This document shows, piece after piece, positions 50,517 to 59,554 of a DNA stretch of 64,000 bases. The position numbers and the translations under genes were made by a program. The notes under the pieces are model-generated. The model saw nothing but the letters and a program-made list of their open reading frames with translations. It did not search any database and was not told where the DNA came from. The DNA is from Lachnospiraceae bacterium UBA4260. Lineage in GTDB: Bacteria > Bacillota > Clostridia > Lachnospirales > Lachnospiraceae. Within the stretch, counting starts at the first letter, position 1; each line of letters opens with the position of its first letter. Location: the NCBI GenBank assembly GCA_002395235.1, contig DGWK01000024.1:5105-69104 (forward strand). Reading direction: 5' to 3'.

Positions 50517-50700
50517 GCAATGAGCCATGCGCATCCAAGACTGCTCCCATACGATGTGAGCTTGCTCACAATCGGATGGGAGCAGTCTTGGATGCATACG
50601 GCGAACGCCGCGGCAATCGCAAGCTGCGAAGCAGCGCAGCGATCTGCCGGCATGGCTCATTGCCATGCGCATCCAAGACTGCTTCAGGTCGATGTGAGCG
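50517..50700. repeat. Nested palindromic repeat element between rny and glgA
   Basis: GCAATGAGCCATGC (50517-50530) is repeated inverted at 50650-50663. Inside, 50531-50550 and 50576-50595 are perfect 20-base inverted arms enclosing TGTGAGC-TT-GCTCACA, a 65-base hairpin. ATGCGCATCCAAGACTGCT recurs directly at 50527-50545 and 50665-50683, each followed by CGATGTGAGC-type sequence. The rest of the 403-base gap is the rny terminator and the glgA promoter region. It looks like a REP/MITE-type repeat; no transposase is present. Confidence 0.8.
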
Positions 50701-50795
50701 CGGACAATTTTTTACTCTGTAAAGGCCAATGGCGCGGTTCTTTACTTTTTTTAGGGAATTTATAAGAACAATGCACAAAAACTGATTGAATAGGT

Positions 50796-50801
50796 TATAA
50801 T
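50796..50801 (+). promoter_or_regulatory. Possible -10 box for glgA
   Basis: TATAAT at 50796-50801, with only a weak -35 candidate (TGCACA, 18-base spacer), 57 bases before glgA. Confidence 0.45.
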
Positions 50802-50857
50802 ACTACTATAAAATCACCAAAAATCTGCAATCTATGTCAATACAAGGGGGTCAAACA

Positions 50858-52324
50858 ATGGCAGCAAACGAGAGAAAAAAAATATTATTTGTCGCATCGG
50901 AGTGCGTACCCTTCATCAAGACCGGCGGACTGGCTGACGTTGTCGGCTCTCTTCCCAAGGATATTGATCCGGAGTACTACGATGTAAGAGTGATGATTCC
51001 TAAGTATTCCTGCATGAAACAGGAAGTCAAGGATCAGATGGAGTATGTCACCCATTTCTATATGGACTATCACTGGAAGAGTGAGTATGTGGGCGTTCTC
51101 AAGACTGTTAAGAACGGAATCACTTTCTATTTCATCGACAATGAGGGATTCTTCACCACAGATAAGCCTTATACCGATGATCCGCTCTTTGAGATCACCA
51201 GATTCGCTTATTTCTCGAAAGCCTGCCTGTCTGCCCTTCCTACAATCGGCTTCCGTCCTGACCTGATCCACTGCCACGACTGGCAGACCGGACTTGTTCC
51301 CGTGTATCTCAAAGAGAGATTCCAGGCAAACGAGTTCTTCCACGGGATCAAGACCGTAATGACCATCCACAACCTGAAATTCCAGGGCAAGTGGAACGTG
51401 AAGGATGTCGAGGACATCACCGGACTTTCCGGCTACTATTTCACGCCGGACAAGCTGGAAGCTTATAAAGACGCAAACCTGCTCAAGGGCGGCCTTGTAT
51501 ATGCGGACGCCATCACGACAGTCAGCCCGACCTACGCGGAAGAGATCAAGACGCAGTTCTACGGCGAGGGTCTCGACGGACTGATGAACGCCCGTGCCAA
51601 TGACCTGCGCGGTATCCTCAACGGTATCGATTACACAGACTTCAGCCCGGACAACGACAAGAAGATCTACAAGCCTTATACGGTGGATGATTTCCGCAAG
51701 AACAAGGTCAAGAACAAGATCGCTCTGCAGAAAGAGCTGGGCCTCAAGCAGGATGAGAAGTGCTTCATGATCGGTATCGTCTCCCGTCTGACAGACCAGA
51801 AGGGCTTCGACCTGATCGCCTATGTGCTGGAAGAGATGCTCTCCCTCGACGCCATCCAGATCGTAGTTCTGGGCACCGGCGAAGAGAGATACGAGAACAT
51901 GTTCCGCTATTTTGACTGGAAGTACAACGACAAGATCTCCGCGAATATCTATTATTCCGATGAGCTGTCCCACAAGATCTATGCGTCCTCGGATGCATTC
52001 CTGATGCCTTCTCTGTTCGAGCCCTGCGGACTCAGCCAGCTGATGTCCCTGCGCTACGGCACACTTCCGATCGTTCGCGAGACCGGCGGCTTGAAGGACA
52101 CTGTCGAGCCTTACAACGAGTACGAGAACACAGGAACGGGCTTCACATTTGCCAACTACAATGCACATGAGATGATGCATGCAGTCCGCTACGCTGAGAA
52201 GATCTACTATGACAAGAAGAGAGACTGGAACAAGATGGTCGAGCGCGCTATGAGAGCCGACTTCTCCTGGAAGCAGTCCGCTCTGAAGTATCAGGAAATG
52301 TACGATTGGATGATCGGCGGCTGA
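50858..52324 (+). CDS. glgA: Glycogen synthase (ADP-glucose)
   Basis: Extends alpha-1,4-glucan from ADP-glucose (GT5). The 488-residue product has the N-terminal signature ECVPFIKTGGLADVVGSLPK (KTGGL), the CHDWQTGLVPVYL segment, and the C-terminal nucleotide-binding segments (GIVSRLTDQKGFDLI, MPSLFEPCGLSQLMSLRYGTLPIVRETGGLKDTV). AAGGGGGTC sets the ATG at 50858. Other glycogen genes are not adjacent. Terminated by a perfect hairpin. Confidence 0.96.
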   Translation: MAANERKKILFVASECVPFIKTGGLADVVGSLPKDIDPEYYDVRVMIPKYSCMKQEVKDQMEYVTHFYMDYHWKSEYVGVLKTVKNGITFYFIDNEGFFTTDKPYTDDPLFEITRFAYFSKACLSALPTIGFRPDLIHCHDWQTGLVPVYLKERFQANEFFHGIKTVMTIHNLKFQGKWNVKDVEDITGLSGYYFTPDKLEAYKDANLLKGGLVYADAITTVSPTYAEEIKTQFYGEGLDGLMNARANDLRGILNGIDYTDFSPDNDKKIYKPYTVDDFRKNKVKNKIALQKELGLKQDEKCFMIGIVSRLTDQKGFDLIAYVLEEMLSLDAIQIVVLGTGEERYENMFRYFDWKYNDKISANIYYSDELSHKIYASSDAFLMPSLFEPCGLSQLMSLRYGTLPIVRETGGLKDTVEPYNEYENTGTGFTFANYNAHEMMHAVRYAEKIYYDKKRDWNKMVERAMRADFSWKQSALKYQEMYDWMIGG

Positions 52325-52360
52325 ACACGGTTGTAAGTTTTTAAAATGGCATTTATAATG

Positions 52361-52396
52361 GGGTGACGAGCGACAGGCTCGTCACCCTGTTTTTAT
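52361..52396 (+). terminator. Terminator of glgA
   Basis: GGGTGACGAGC and GCTCGTCACCC form a perfect 11-bp stem with a 5-base loop, followed by TGTTTTTAT. Confidence 0.9.
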
Positions 52397-52448
52397 GTGT
52401 GCATTGCAGAAGGATCAAGAGTACAGACAGCAGAGGACTTTTCAATAT

Positions 52449-54137
52449 ATGGCTTCAGAGAATATGACTTCAAATAAGAAGAAAAAGACCGCCTCGCTGG
52501 GCGGCGGAAATGTTGTGGCGCAGGCCGGAATCCTGGCGGCGGCCTCTATTTTGTCCCGAATTATCGGACTGCTGTACAGATCGCCGCTGACGGCGATCAT
52601 CGGCGACGAGGGAAACGGCTATTACGGGACGGCGATCAACATCTACACGATCGTGCTGATGGTCTCGAGCTTCGGAGTGCCTTCGGCCATCTCCAAGCAG
52701 ATGGCGCAGAAGATGGCGGTGGGAGATTACAAAAACGCCCAGAAGGTGTTCCACTGTTCCATGATCTATGCGCTGGCGGTAGGGATTGCGGGGAGCCTCC
52801 TGCTCTATTTTGGCGCGGGAGCACTGGTGCCGCCCAACAGCGTTCCGGTCCTGCAGGTCTTTGCGCCGACTGTATTTCTGTTCGGCATCCTGGGCGTGCT
52901 GCGGGGCTACTTCCAGGCCAACCAGTCCATGCTGCAGACGTCGGTCTCACAGATCCTGGAGCAGATCGCGAATGCGGTGGTCAGCATTCTGGCGGCCTAT
53001 CTCCTGATGCGGACTGTGGTGGGACAGGGCCAGACGGCAGAGGCGATCCGCGGCGCGATGGGAAGCGCACTGGGCACCGGAAGCGGCGTTCTCGTGGCGC
53101 TGCTCTTTATGATCGCGGTCTACATGAGGCACCGCGGGATGTTCATGGCGCGAGTCAGGGCGGATTCGGAGCATGAGGAGGAGCCGTTCGGCCCGCTCAT
53201 GAAGGAGACCATTCTGGTCATCACGCCTTTTATCCTGAGCAGCTTCATTCTGAACCTGACGACTTCCGTGAACCAGACGATCTTTATGAAGATCATGATC
53301 GGCGTCCGGGGATGGGAGGAGGTCATGACGACGACTTTGTACGGGCTCTTCTCCAACAAAGCGGTCGTCATCACCAACATTCCGATCTCGATCGCGACAG
53401 CGGTGGCGGCGGCGATCCTGCCCAACATCTCGACTTCCTTCGCACAGGGGAATATCAAAGAGACGAGAAAGCGCAGCGTCAACGCGATCCGCATGACGCT
53501 GGTCATTGCGGTTCCCTGCGCAGTGGGACTCATGGCGCTGGCAAAGCCGGTCACCATGCTCCTGTTCCCGCAGTGGGATACGCTGGATACGGCATCGCTC
53601 CTTCTGGCGGAGCTGGCTGTGACGGTCGTTTTCTACTCGGTCGGAACGATCATGAACGCGGTTCTTCAGTCAATCGGAAGGATTCATATGCCGCTGGTCA
53701 GTGCCGGAATTGCCCTTGCAATCCAGACAGTGGTCCTGTGCGTACTGATCCTATTCACGGATCTCGGCATTCACTCCCTTGTGCTGTGTAGTGTCCTGTA
53801 CTCGGTGCTGATCTTTTTTATCGACAGCCGCTTTATCTGCAAGTACCTGAAAATGCGGCTTCGGATCTACAAGGTCTACGGGCCGCCGGTGATCGCCGCT
53901 GTAGTGATGGGCGTAGTGACGAAGATTGTCTATGAGCTCATTTTCAGGGGCGGAATGATCGTTCTTGAGAGGACTTACTTTGTAAACCTGATTGCGACAG
54001 CCGTCTCGATTGTTGCGGCGGTCATCGTGTATTTCTTTGTGCTGATCCGTATGGGAGGGCTGAAGAGGCAGGATATCGTGCAGGTTCCGAAGGGGACGGC
54101 GATCTTGAGGGTTTTGGAGAGGATTCATTGGATGTGA
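52449..54137 (+). CDS. MurJ/SpoVB-like polysaccharide flippase (MOP superfamily)
   Basis: A 562-residue membrane protein with about 14 hydrophobic segments. It is a probable flippase for lipid-linked wall precursors: AQAGILAAASILSRIIGLLYRSPLTAIIGDEGNGYYGTA near the start is typical of the SpoVB/MurJ-type group in Bacillota, and TTTLYGLFSNKAVVITNIPISIATAVAAAILPNIS matches the central TM7-8. Several in-frame ATGs exist (52395, 52449, 52464); 52449 has AGAGGA upstream, and 52395 would begin inside the glgA terminator. Confidence 0.88.
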   Translation: MASENMTSNKKKKTASLGGGNVVAQAGILAAASILSRIIGLLYRSPLTAIIGDEGNGYYGTAINIYTIVLMVSSFGVPSAISKQMAQKMAVGDYKNAQKVFHCSMIYALAVGIAGSLLLYFGAGALVPPNSVPVLQVFAPTVFLFGILGVLRGYFQANQSMLQTSVSQILEQIANAVVSILAAYLLMRTVVGQGQTAEAIRGAMGSALGTGSGVLVALLFMIAVYMRHRGMFMARVRADSEHEEEPFGPLMKETILVITPFILSSFILNLTTSVNQTIFMKIMIGVRGWEEVMTTTLYGLFSNKAVVITNIPISIATAVAAAILPNISTSFAQGNIKETRKRSVNAIRMTLVIAVPCAVGLMALAKPVTMLLFPQWDTLDTASLLLAELAVTVVFYSVGTIMNAVLQSIGRIHMPLVSAGIALAIQTVVLCVLILFTDLGIHSLVLCSVLYSVLIFFIDSRFICKYLKMRLRIYKVYGPPVIAAVVMGVVTKIVYELIFRGGMIVLERTYFVNLIATAVSIVAAVIVYFFVLIRMGGLKRQDIVQVPKGTAILRVLERIHWM

Positions 54138-54145
54138 CACACCCG

Positions 54146-54703
54146 TCAACTGATCAGATGCATCAGCTGCCCTCCATTCTCCTTCAGCCACCTGACACTT
54201 GTCTTGTAGTCAGGAATCACCTTGGCCACTTCGGCCCAGAAGCGGGGAGAGTGGTTCATCTGTTTTCTGTGGCAGAGCTCGTGGACGACGACGTAGTCGA
54301 GGACCTGGGGCGGCGCCAGAAGAAGGAGGCAGTTGAAATTGAGGTTGCCTTTGGAACTGCAGCTTCCCCAGCGGGTCTTCTGGCTGCGGATCGTGATGGT
54401 TCCGTAGTCGACGCCGACGAGCGGCGCAAAGTAGGCGACGCGCTCGGGGATCACAACAGAAGCTCTCTTCTTGAGGCCGCGCAGCTGCGCGTCTGTAAGA
54501 GCGGGGATCGGATTGGCTTCTTCCTGCGCCTTGCGGGCGAGAACCTTCGCACGGTGGATGCGGATCCATTCACTCTTATCGTCGAGGAAGGACTCAATGT
54601 ATCGCTTGGAAACGCGCATGGGGGCGCGCACAATGACGCGGCCGTCCGACTTGATCTCCACGGCAAGTGTTTTTCGATTACTTCTGATCAGTTCATATTC
54701 CAT
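54146..54703 (-). CDS. YgjP/SprT-like zinc metallopeptidase-like protein
   Basis: A 185-residue DUF45 protein. Signatures: VEIKSDGRVIVRAPMRVSKRYIESFLDDKSEWI at the N-terminus, then RSQKTRWGSCSSKGNLNFNCLLLLAPPQVLDYVVVHELCHRKQMNHSPRFWAEV with the HExxH zinc site and third His. The group is thought to be a nucleic-acid-linked metalloprotease; the target is unknown. Start at 54703 with GGAGG 11 bases upstream. It ends 8 bases from the converging flippase gene. Confidence 0.9.
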   Translation of the reverse strand: MEYELIRSNRKTLAVEIKSDGRVIVRAPMRVSKRYIESFLDDKSEWIRIHRAKVLARKAQEEANPIPALTDAQLRGLKKRASVVIPERVAYFAPLVGVDYGTITIRSQKTRWGSCSSKGNLNFNCLLLLAPPQVLDYVVVHELCHRKQMNHSPRFWAEVAKVIPDYKTSVRWLKENGGQLMHLIS

Positions 54704-54838
54704 GTAAGTCAGTACCTCCGCGCGCGGCACAGCCACCCGCGCCGCGAGCCATGGCTGTCCGTAAATCGCAGCAACTCGCGCCGCGAGCCCTTTGATGCCC
54801 GCCAATCATAAGCGGCAGCAACACAAGAAAACAGACTA

Positions 54839-54870
54839 AGAGAGGGGAGCGATCGGGCTCCCCTCTTTGC
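54839..54870 (-). terminator. Terminator of purC
   Basis: AGAGGGGAGC and GCTCCCCTCT form a 10-bp stem just after the purC stop (reading leftward), followed on the minus strand by CTTAGTCTGTTTTC. Confidence 0.75.
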
Positions 54871-54899
54871 ATATGCAGCTATTAAGTTCCCGGCTGTAT

Positions 54900-55772
54900 T
54901 CAGTCGATCGTGTCGCCGGTCAGCAGGTGATAAGCCTCTTTGTACTTATCGATAGTCTTGTCGATGACGTCCTGAGGAAGCAGGTAGTCGCTGTCGGGAT
55001 TGGCCTTGAGCCAGTCGCGGACAAACTGCTTGTCGAAGGAAGGCTGGCCGTGGCCGGGCTCGTATCCTTCGAGGGGCCAGAAGCGGCTGCTGTCGGGTGT
55101 GAGCATCTCGTCGCCGAGCACTACTTTGCCGTTCTCGTCGAGACCGAACTCGAACTTGGTATCAGCGATGATGATGCCTCTTGTGAGCGCGTAGTCCGCG
55201 CACTTCTTGTAGAGCGCGATGGTGCAGTCGCGGATGGTCTCCGCATATTCCCGGCCGTGGCCGGGGAATGCTTTCTCGAGGACCTCGATGCTCTTCTCAA
55301 AGCTGATGTTCTCGTCGTGGTCGCCGATCTCAGCCTTTGTGCTGGGAGTGTAGATGGGCTCAGGGAGCTTGTCGCACTCCTGAAGTCCTTCGGGGAGTTT
55401 GATGCCGCAGACTGTGCCGTCTTTCTTGTAGCTGGCCCAGCCGCTGCCGGTGATATAGCCGCGGACGATGCACTCGATCGGGAGCATGGTGAGCTTTTGG
55501 CACAGCATGCTGTTGCCGTCAAAGCGCTCCTGACGGAAGAACTCGGGCATATCGTTTACATCGACACTGATCATGTGGTTGGGGATGATATCCTTTGTCA
55601 GGTCAAACCAGAAGCGGGACATCTGCGTGAGAACCGTTCCTTTTTTCACGATCTTGTTCTTCAGGATCACGTCAAATGCGGAGATCCTGTCGGTGGCTAC
55701 CATGATGAGCTTGTCGCCGATGTCATAAATTTCACGTACCTTTCCTTCCTTGACGGGAGTGTATTCCTGCAT
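54900..55772 (-). CDS. purC: Phosphoribosylaminoimidazole-succinocarboxamide synthase
   Basis: SAICAR synthetase of de novo purine synthesis. The 290-residue product has the family elements: KEGKVREIYDIGDKLIMVATDRISAFDV, ECIVRGYITGSGWASYKKDG, ADTKFEFGLDENGKVVLGDEMLTPDSSRFW. The ATG at 55772 follows AAGGAGGAAAGG and removes an unconserved 21-residue lead. No other pur genes are adjacent. Confidence 0.96.
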   Translation of the reverse strand: MQEYTPVKEGKVREIYDIGDKLIMVATDRISAFDVILKNKIVKKGTVLTQMSRFWFDLTKDIIPNHMISVDVNDMPEFFRQERFDGNSMLCQKLTMLPIECIVRGYITGSGWASYKKDGTVCGIKLPEGLQECDKLPEPIYTPSTKAEIGDHDENISFEKSIEVLEKAFPGHGREYAETIRDCTIALYKKCADYALTRGIIIADTKFEFGLDENGKVVLGDEMLTPDSSRFWPLEGYEPGHGQPSFDKQFVRDWLKANPDSDYLLPQDVIDKTIDKYKEAYHLLTGDTID

Positions 55773-55877
55773 GCGTCCTTTCCTCCTTAGGGCTAAAATC
55801 AAATGTTCAGCGCCTCCGTGTCTTGTTTTGACCATTTTTTTCGCGGCACTGAATATTTACCATCTAAATACTTCTTT

Positions 55878-55924
55878 AGTATAATCATTTTCAGATGTAA
55901 AACAATTGCTTTTCTGCGCAGAAA
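55878..55924. promoter_or_regulatory. purC promoter and a palindrome in the divergent intergenic region
   Basis: Leftward promoter: TTGTTT (55905-55900), 16-base spacer, TATACT (55883-55878). Just upstream is the perfect palindrome TTTCTGCGCAGAAA (55911-55924), between purC and the GTPase gene; it could be an operator for either. No PurR box was recognised. Confidence 0.55.
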
Positions 55925-56008
55925 TTGACTTTTTGTCGGGCCTGACAGGTGCATTTGTCACAAACATCTGCCAAAACAGAGAACAAAAGCAGGATTGGAT
56001 ATAAAACT

Positions 56009-58870
56009 ATGAGACAGCAAGACATGATTCTGGGAATCCTTGCCCACGTGGACGCCGGCAAGACGACGCTTTCCGAGGCACTTTTGCACATCACGGGAGC
56101 GGTCCGAAACGCCGGCCGCGTAGACCACGGCAACGCGTTCCTGGACACCAATGATATGGAAAAAGAGAGAGGGATCACTATTTTCTCCAAACAGGCCAGG
56201 TTGACCTCGGAGCGGGGAGAGGTCGCGAGGACCTACACGCTGCAGGATACGCCCGGGCACGTCGACTTCTCCACGGAAATGGAGCGCGTGCTGGGGATTC
56301 TGGATTGCGCGGTGCTGGTCATCAGCGCGGCGGACGGCGTGAACGGACAGGTGCGCGTGCTGTGGCGCCTTCTGGACCACTACGGAGTGCCTGTATTTCT
56401 CTTCGTCAACAAGATGGACCAAACCGGTGCCGACAGAGAGGCGCTGATGGCTGACGTCAAAAAAGAGCTGAGCACGAGATGCGTGGACATCATGCCAGGA
56501 GCGGGCGCCGCTGCGGTTTCTTCCGGAAGTCTCGCGCAGAGTCTTAAGAAAGACAGTGTGCAGGAAGAGATCGCAGTCTGCGACGACGACCTGATGAACA
56601 GCTACCTGGAGGGCGAAGAGGTCACGATCGACGACATCTGCGGGCTGACAGCGGGGAGAAAGCTCTTTCCGGTGCTGTTTGGCGCGGCGCTCCGGGAGCA
56701 GGGCGTGGCAGAACTTCTGGAGTGCCTGGACACGCTGATTCAGCCTCCCGTCTACGGGGACCAGTTTGGAGCAAAGGTCTTCAAGATCACAAGGGACGGG
56801 AGCGCAAGGCTCACCTGGATGAAGCTGACCGGCGGAAAACTCTCGGTGAAGACACCTCTGGAGGATTGCCTGGACGACAAGGGCATGCCGGAGAAGGTGG
56901 AGCAGATCCGCTTTTATTCGGGAACTAAGTATGAGACGAGCCAGGAGGCCCATGCAGGGCAGGTGTGCGCCGTGACAGGCCTCACAAGGACCCGGGTAGG
57001 CCAGGGAATCGGGGCGCAGGCCGGCGCGGAAGAGGAGCTCTTGCAGCCCGTTCTTCGCTGCAAAGTGATCCTGCCGCCCGGCGAAGATCTGTTCAAAGCG
57101 TACAGGAACCTCTCTATTTTGGAAGAAGAGGATCCGACCCTTCACCTGACGTATGATGAGGAGAAAAAAGAGATCACCGCCCAGATCATGGGACAGGTGC
57201 AGAAAGAAATCCTGCAGCGCATGATCCTGGAGCGGCTGGGAATGCGGGTCGGATTCGGCGATCCGTCGATCATCTACAAGGAGACCATAGCCAGAGCGGT
57301 GGAAGGAGTGGGGCACTTTGAGCCGCTGCGGCACTACGCGGAGGTGCATCTTCTGCTGGAGCCCGGCGTCCCCGGGAGCGGCCTGGTATTTGAGAACAGG
57401 TGCAGGGCAGACGTGCTGGCAGTCAACTGGCAGCGCCTGATCATGACGCATCTGGAGGAGAAAAGGCATCGTGGCGTTCTGACCGGGGCGGAGATCACCG
57501 ACATGAAGATCTCGCTGCTGACTGGACGGGCGCACCTCAAGCACACGGAGGGCGGCGACTTCCGTCAGGCCACTTACCGCGCGGTGAGGCAGGGACTGAT
57601 GATGACGGAGAGTGTCCTTTTGGAGCCTTTCTACAACTTCCGGCTGGAGATCCCGCAGGAATCCCTGGGAAGGGCCATGAACGACCTGCAGCAGATGGGC
57701 GCGAATTTCACACAGCCCGACCTGGAGGAGGGGCGCTCTGTCATCACGGGAAGCGCGCCGGTGTCAAAGATCGCCAATTACGCGGAGACGCTGGCGGCCT
57801 ATACGCGCGGAGAAGGACAGATCACCTGTACCTTGAAGGGATACGAGCCCTGTGTAAATGCGGAGGAGATCATCGAGGCCTCTGGCTATGACCCTGAGCT
57901 GGATCTCAGAAACCCGACCGGATCGGTATTTTGCGCCCACGGTGCGGGCACGCCGGTGCCCTGGTATGAAGTGCGGGAGCGCATGCACGTGGACAGCGGC
58001 TGGCGGGATCCGTCGGACGGGCCCGGGACCGGCAAGGCCCTGCTGGGCTATGACGATACGCAGTGGGACGAGGATCTCTCCTACGGCGGCGCGGGCAGGA
58101 CCGGCATGCGCGCCGGTGTGAGGAAAGAGGAGAAGCCCGCATCCTTCGCAGAGAGGGAGGCCAGATTTTTCGCCGAGGAAGATGAGCTCAGAAGGATCTT
58201 CGAGAGGACCTACGGGCCAATTAAGAGTCGCTTCGGCGAGGAGGAATATGATACGGGGAGGTCTGTAAAGTCCTGGAAGAAGGCTTCCCGCGTGATCAGC
58301 GCGGATCCGCCGGACAGAAGGTCTCACGCCGCCAAAAAAGTGTCGGAGAAAGAGTATCTCCTGATCGACGGCTACAATATCGTCTTTGCCTGGGAAGATC
58401 TGCGGGAACTGGCGCAGAAGGACATCATGGCGGCGAGAGATAAGCTGATCGACCTGCTGGTGGACTTCGCGGGATTTCGAAAGGAGCACGTGATTCTGGT
58501 TTTTGACGCCTACAAAGTGAGGGGCGGAAAAGGCGAAGTGATTCGCGTGGGGGATATCGACGTCATCTACACCAAAGAGGCGGAGACGGCGGACCTCTAT
58601 ATCGAGAAGGCGGCCCACGAACTGACAAAGAAGTATAAAGTGACGGTGGCAACCTCCGATGCGGTGGAACAGGTCATCATTTACGGGGCCGGCGCCTACC
58701 GCATGTCGGCGCAGAACCTTCTGGAGGAGCTCATGCTCACCAAAGGAATGATGCGGGAACACTACGAGAAGAAGGAAGGAAAGAAGGAAGGCGGTCTTTT
58801 GGCAGGAATGGATGAGGAGACGGCCAGGGCGCTCGAAGAGCATCTGAAGAAGATGGAAGAGGAGGAGTGA
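56009..58870 (+). CDS. TetM-like translational GTPase fused to a NYN (YacP-type) nuclease domain
   Basis: A 953-residue fusion. The first ~660 residues are a ribosomal-protection-type GTPase related to EF-G: G1 AHVDAGKT, RGITIF, G3 DTPGHVDF, G4 NKMD, then EF-G-like domains II-V. A ~120-residue linker follows. The C-terminal NYN domain (about 765-930) has acidic residues LLIDGYN, VFDAYK, ETADLYIEK and ATSDAVEQ, as in YacP/Rae1, which cleaves mRNA in the ribosome. The pairing suggests ribosome-directed mRNA cleavage or rescue; tetracycline resistance is not implied. Start at 56009 gives the canonical MRQQDMILGILAHVDAGKT. Confidence 0.9.
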   Translation: MRQQDMILGILAHVDAGKTTLSEALLHITGAVRNAGRVDHGNAFLDTNDMEKERGITIFSKQARLTSERGEVARTYTLQDTPGHVDFSTEMERVLGILDCAVLVISAADGVNGQVRVLWRLLDHYGVPVFLFVNKMDQTGADREALMADVKKELSTRCVDIMPGAGAAAVSSGSLAQSLKKDSVQEEIAVCDDDLMNSYLEGEEVTIDDICGLTAGRKLFPVLFGAALREQGVAELLECLDTLIQPPVYGDQFGAKVFKITRDGSARLTWMKLTGGKLSVKTPLEDCLDDKGMPEKVEQIRFYSGTKYETSQEAHAGQVCAVTGLTRTRVGQGIGAQAGAEEELLQPVLRCKVILPPGEDLFKAYRNLSILEEEDPTLHLTYDEEKKEITAQIMGQVQKEILQRMILERLGMRVGFGDPSIIYKETIARAVEGVGHFEPLRHYAEVHLLLEPGVPGSGLVFENRCRADVLAVNWQRLIMTHLEEKRHRGVLTGAEITDMKISLLTGRAHLKHTEGGDFRQATYRAVRQGLMMTESVLLEPFYNFRLEIPQESLGRAMNDLQQMGANFTQPDLEEGRSVITGSAPVSKIANYAETLAAYTRGEGQITCTLKGYEPCVNAEEIIEASGYDPELDLRNPTGSVFCAHGAGTPVPWYEVRERMHVDSGWRDPSDGPGTGKALLGYDDTQWDEDLSYGGAGRTGMRAGVRKEEKPASFAEREARFFAEEDELRRIFERTYGPIKSRFGEEEYDTGRSVKSWKKASRVISADPPDRRSHAAKKVSEKEYLLIDGYNIVFAWEDLRELAQKDIMAARDKLIDLLVDFAGFRKEHVILVFDAYKVRGGKGEVIRVGDIDVIYTKEAETADLYIEKAAHELTKKYKVTVATSDAVEQVIIYGAGAYRMSAQNLLEELMLTKGMMREHYEKKEGKKEGGLLAGMDEETARALEEHLKKMEEEE

Positions 58871-59013
58871 CGGACTGCTGAAAGTGTGTATAATAGTGCA
58901 TGCGCGGGCGGTCAGATTCGGCTTTCCTTTTGCCTGTAAATGCTTTACAATAGATACATAAGTGGGTATTATCAAAACTTTATTTGGCCGATGAGGCCGG
59001 AAAGGGGTTTATT

Positions 59014-59385
59014 ATGGCAGTAAGATTTTTCAAATGTGAGAAGTGCGGAAGCATGGTCCTGAAACTCAACGCGAAGGGATGTTCCCCGTCCTGCTGCGGC
59101 GAGCCCATGAAGGAAATCGAACCGGGAACGACCGACGCCGCAAGAGAGAAACACGTTCCTGCAGTCACAGTTGACGGCGATACAGTGACTGTTCAGGTCG
59201 GCAGCGTAGCACATCCTATGGCAGACGCACATTATATTCAGTTCATCATTCTGGAGACCAAGAGCGGATTCCAGTATGCGGAGCTTGAGCCCGGCCAGGA
59301 GCCCAAGGCAGTCTTCAAGGCAGCGGATCCCGTAGCGGCTTATGAGTACTGCAACCTGCACGGATTCTGGAAGGCAGATATCTGA
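59014..59385 (+). CDS. Desulfoferrodoxin (2Fe superoxide reductase)
   Basis: Reduces superoxide to peroxide in anaerobes. The 123-residue product has the N-terminal Fe(Cys)4 domain (CEKCGSM, then SCCGEPM; four Cys) and the C-terminal catalytic domain with ligands in KHVPAVT, AHPM, AHYIQFI and YCNLHGFW. All iron ligands are present. AAAGGGG sets the ATG at 59014. A hairpin terminator follows. Confidence 0.95.
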   Translation: MAVRFFKCEKCGSMVLKLNAKGCSPSCCGEPMKEIEPGTTDAAREKHVPAVTVDGDTVTVQVGSVAHPMADAHYIQFIILETKSGFQYAELEPGQEPKAVFKAADPVAAYEYCNLHGFWKADI

Positions 59386-59419
59386 TCAGTGCAGTTATTA
59401 TGATGTGAAATGAACAGGG

Positions 59420-59447
59420 AGGCCGGCGGAGCGACGCCGGCCTCTTT
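59420..59447 (+). terminator. Terminator of the desulfoferrodoxin gene
   Basis: AGGCCGGCG (59420-59428) and CGCCGGCCT (59435-59443) form a perfect 9-bp stem followed by CTTTG. Confidence 0.8.
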
Positions 59448-59554
59448 GACGGCATAGAAGCGTCACAGCGGCTCGCTCCGCAAGCATCCGGACGCGGCGA
59501 ATGAATCTTCGGGAATGATAAGCTCCTGTACGACAGAAGGAAAGACGTTATAAA

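Noticed and set aside
50444..50765. Short frames with repeated MSHAHPRLLP-type peptides on both strands
   Set aside because: They are produced by the palindromic DNA repeat between rny and glgA; the peptides repeat only because the DNA does.
56009..58870. Acquired tetracycline resistance gene
   Set aside because: The sequence is only TetM-like, is fused to a NYN domain, has the base composition of its neighbours and lacks mobile-element context, so it is treated as a resident translation factor.
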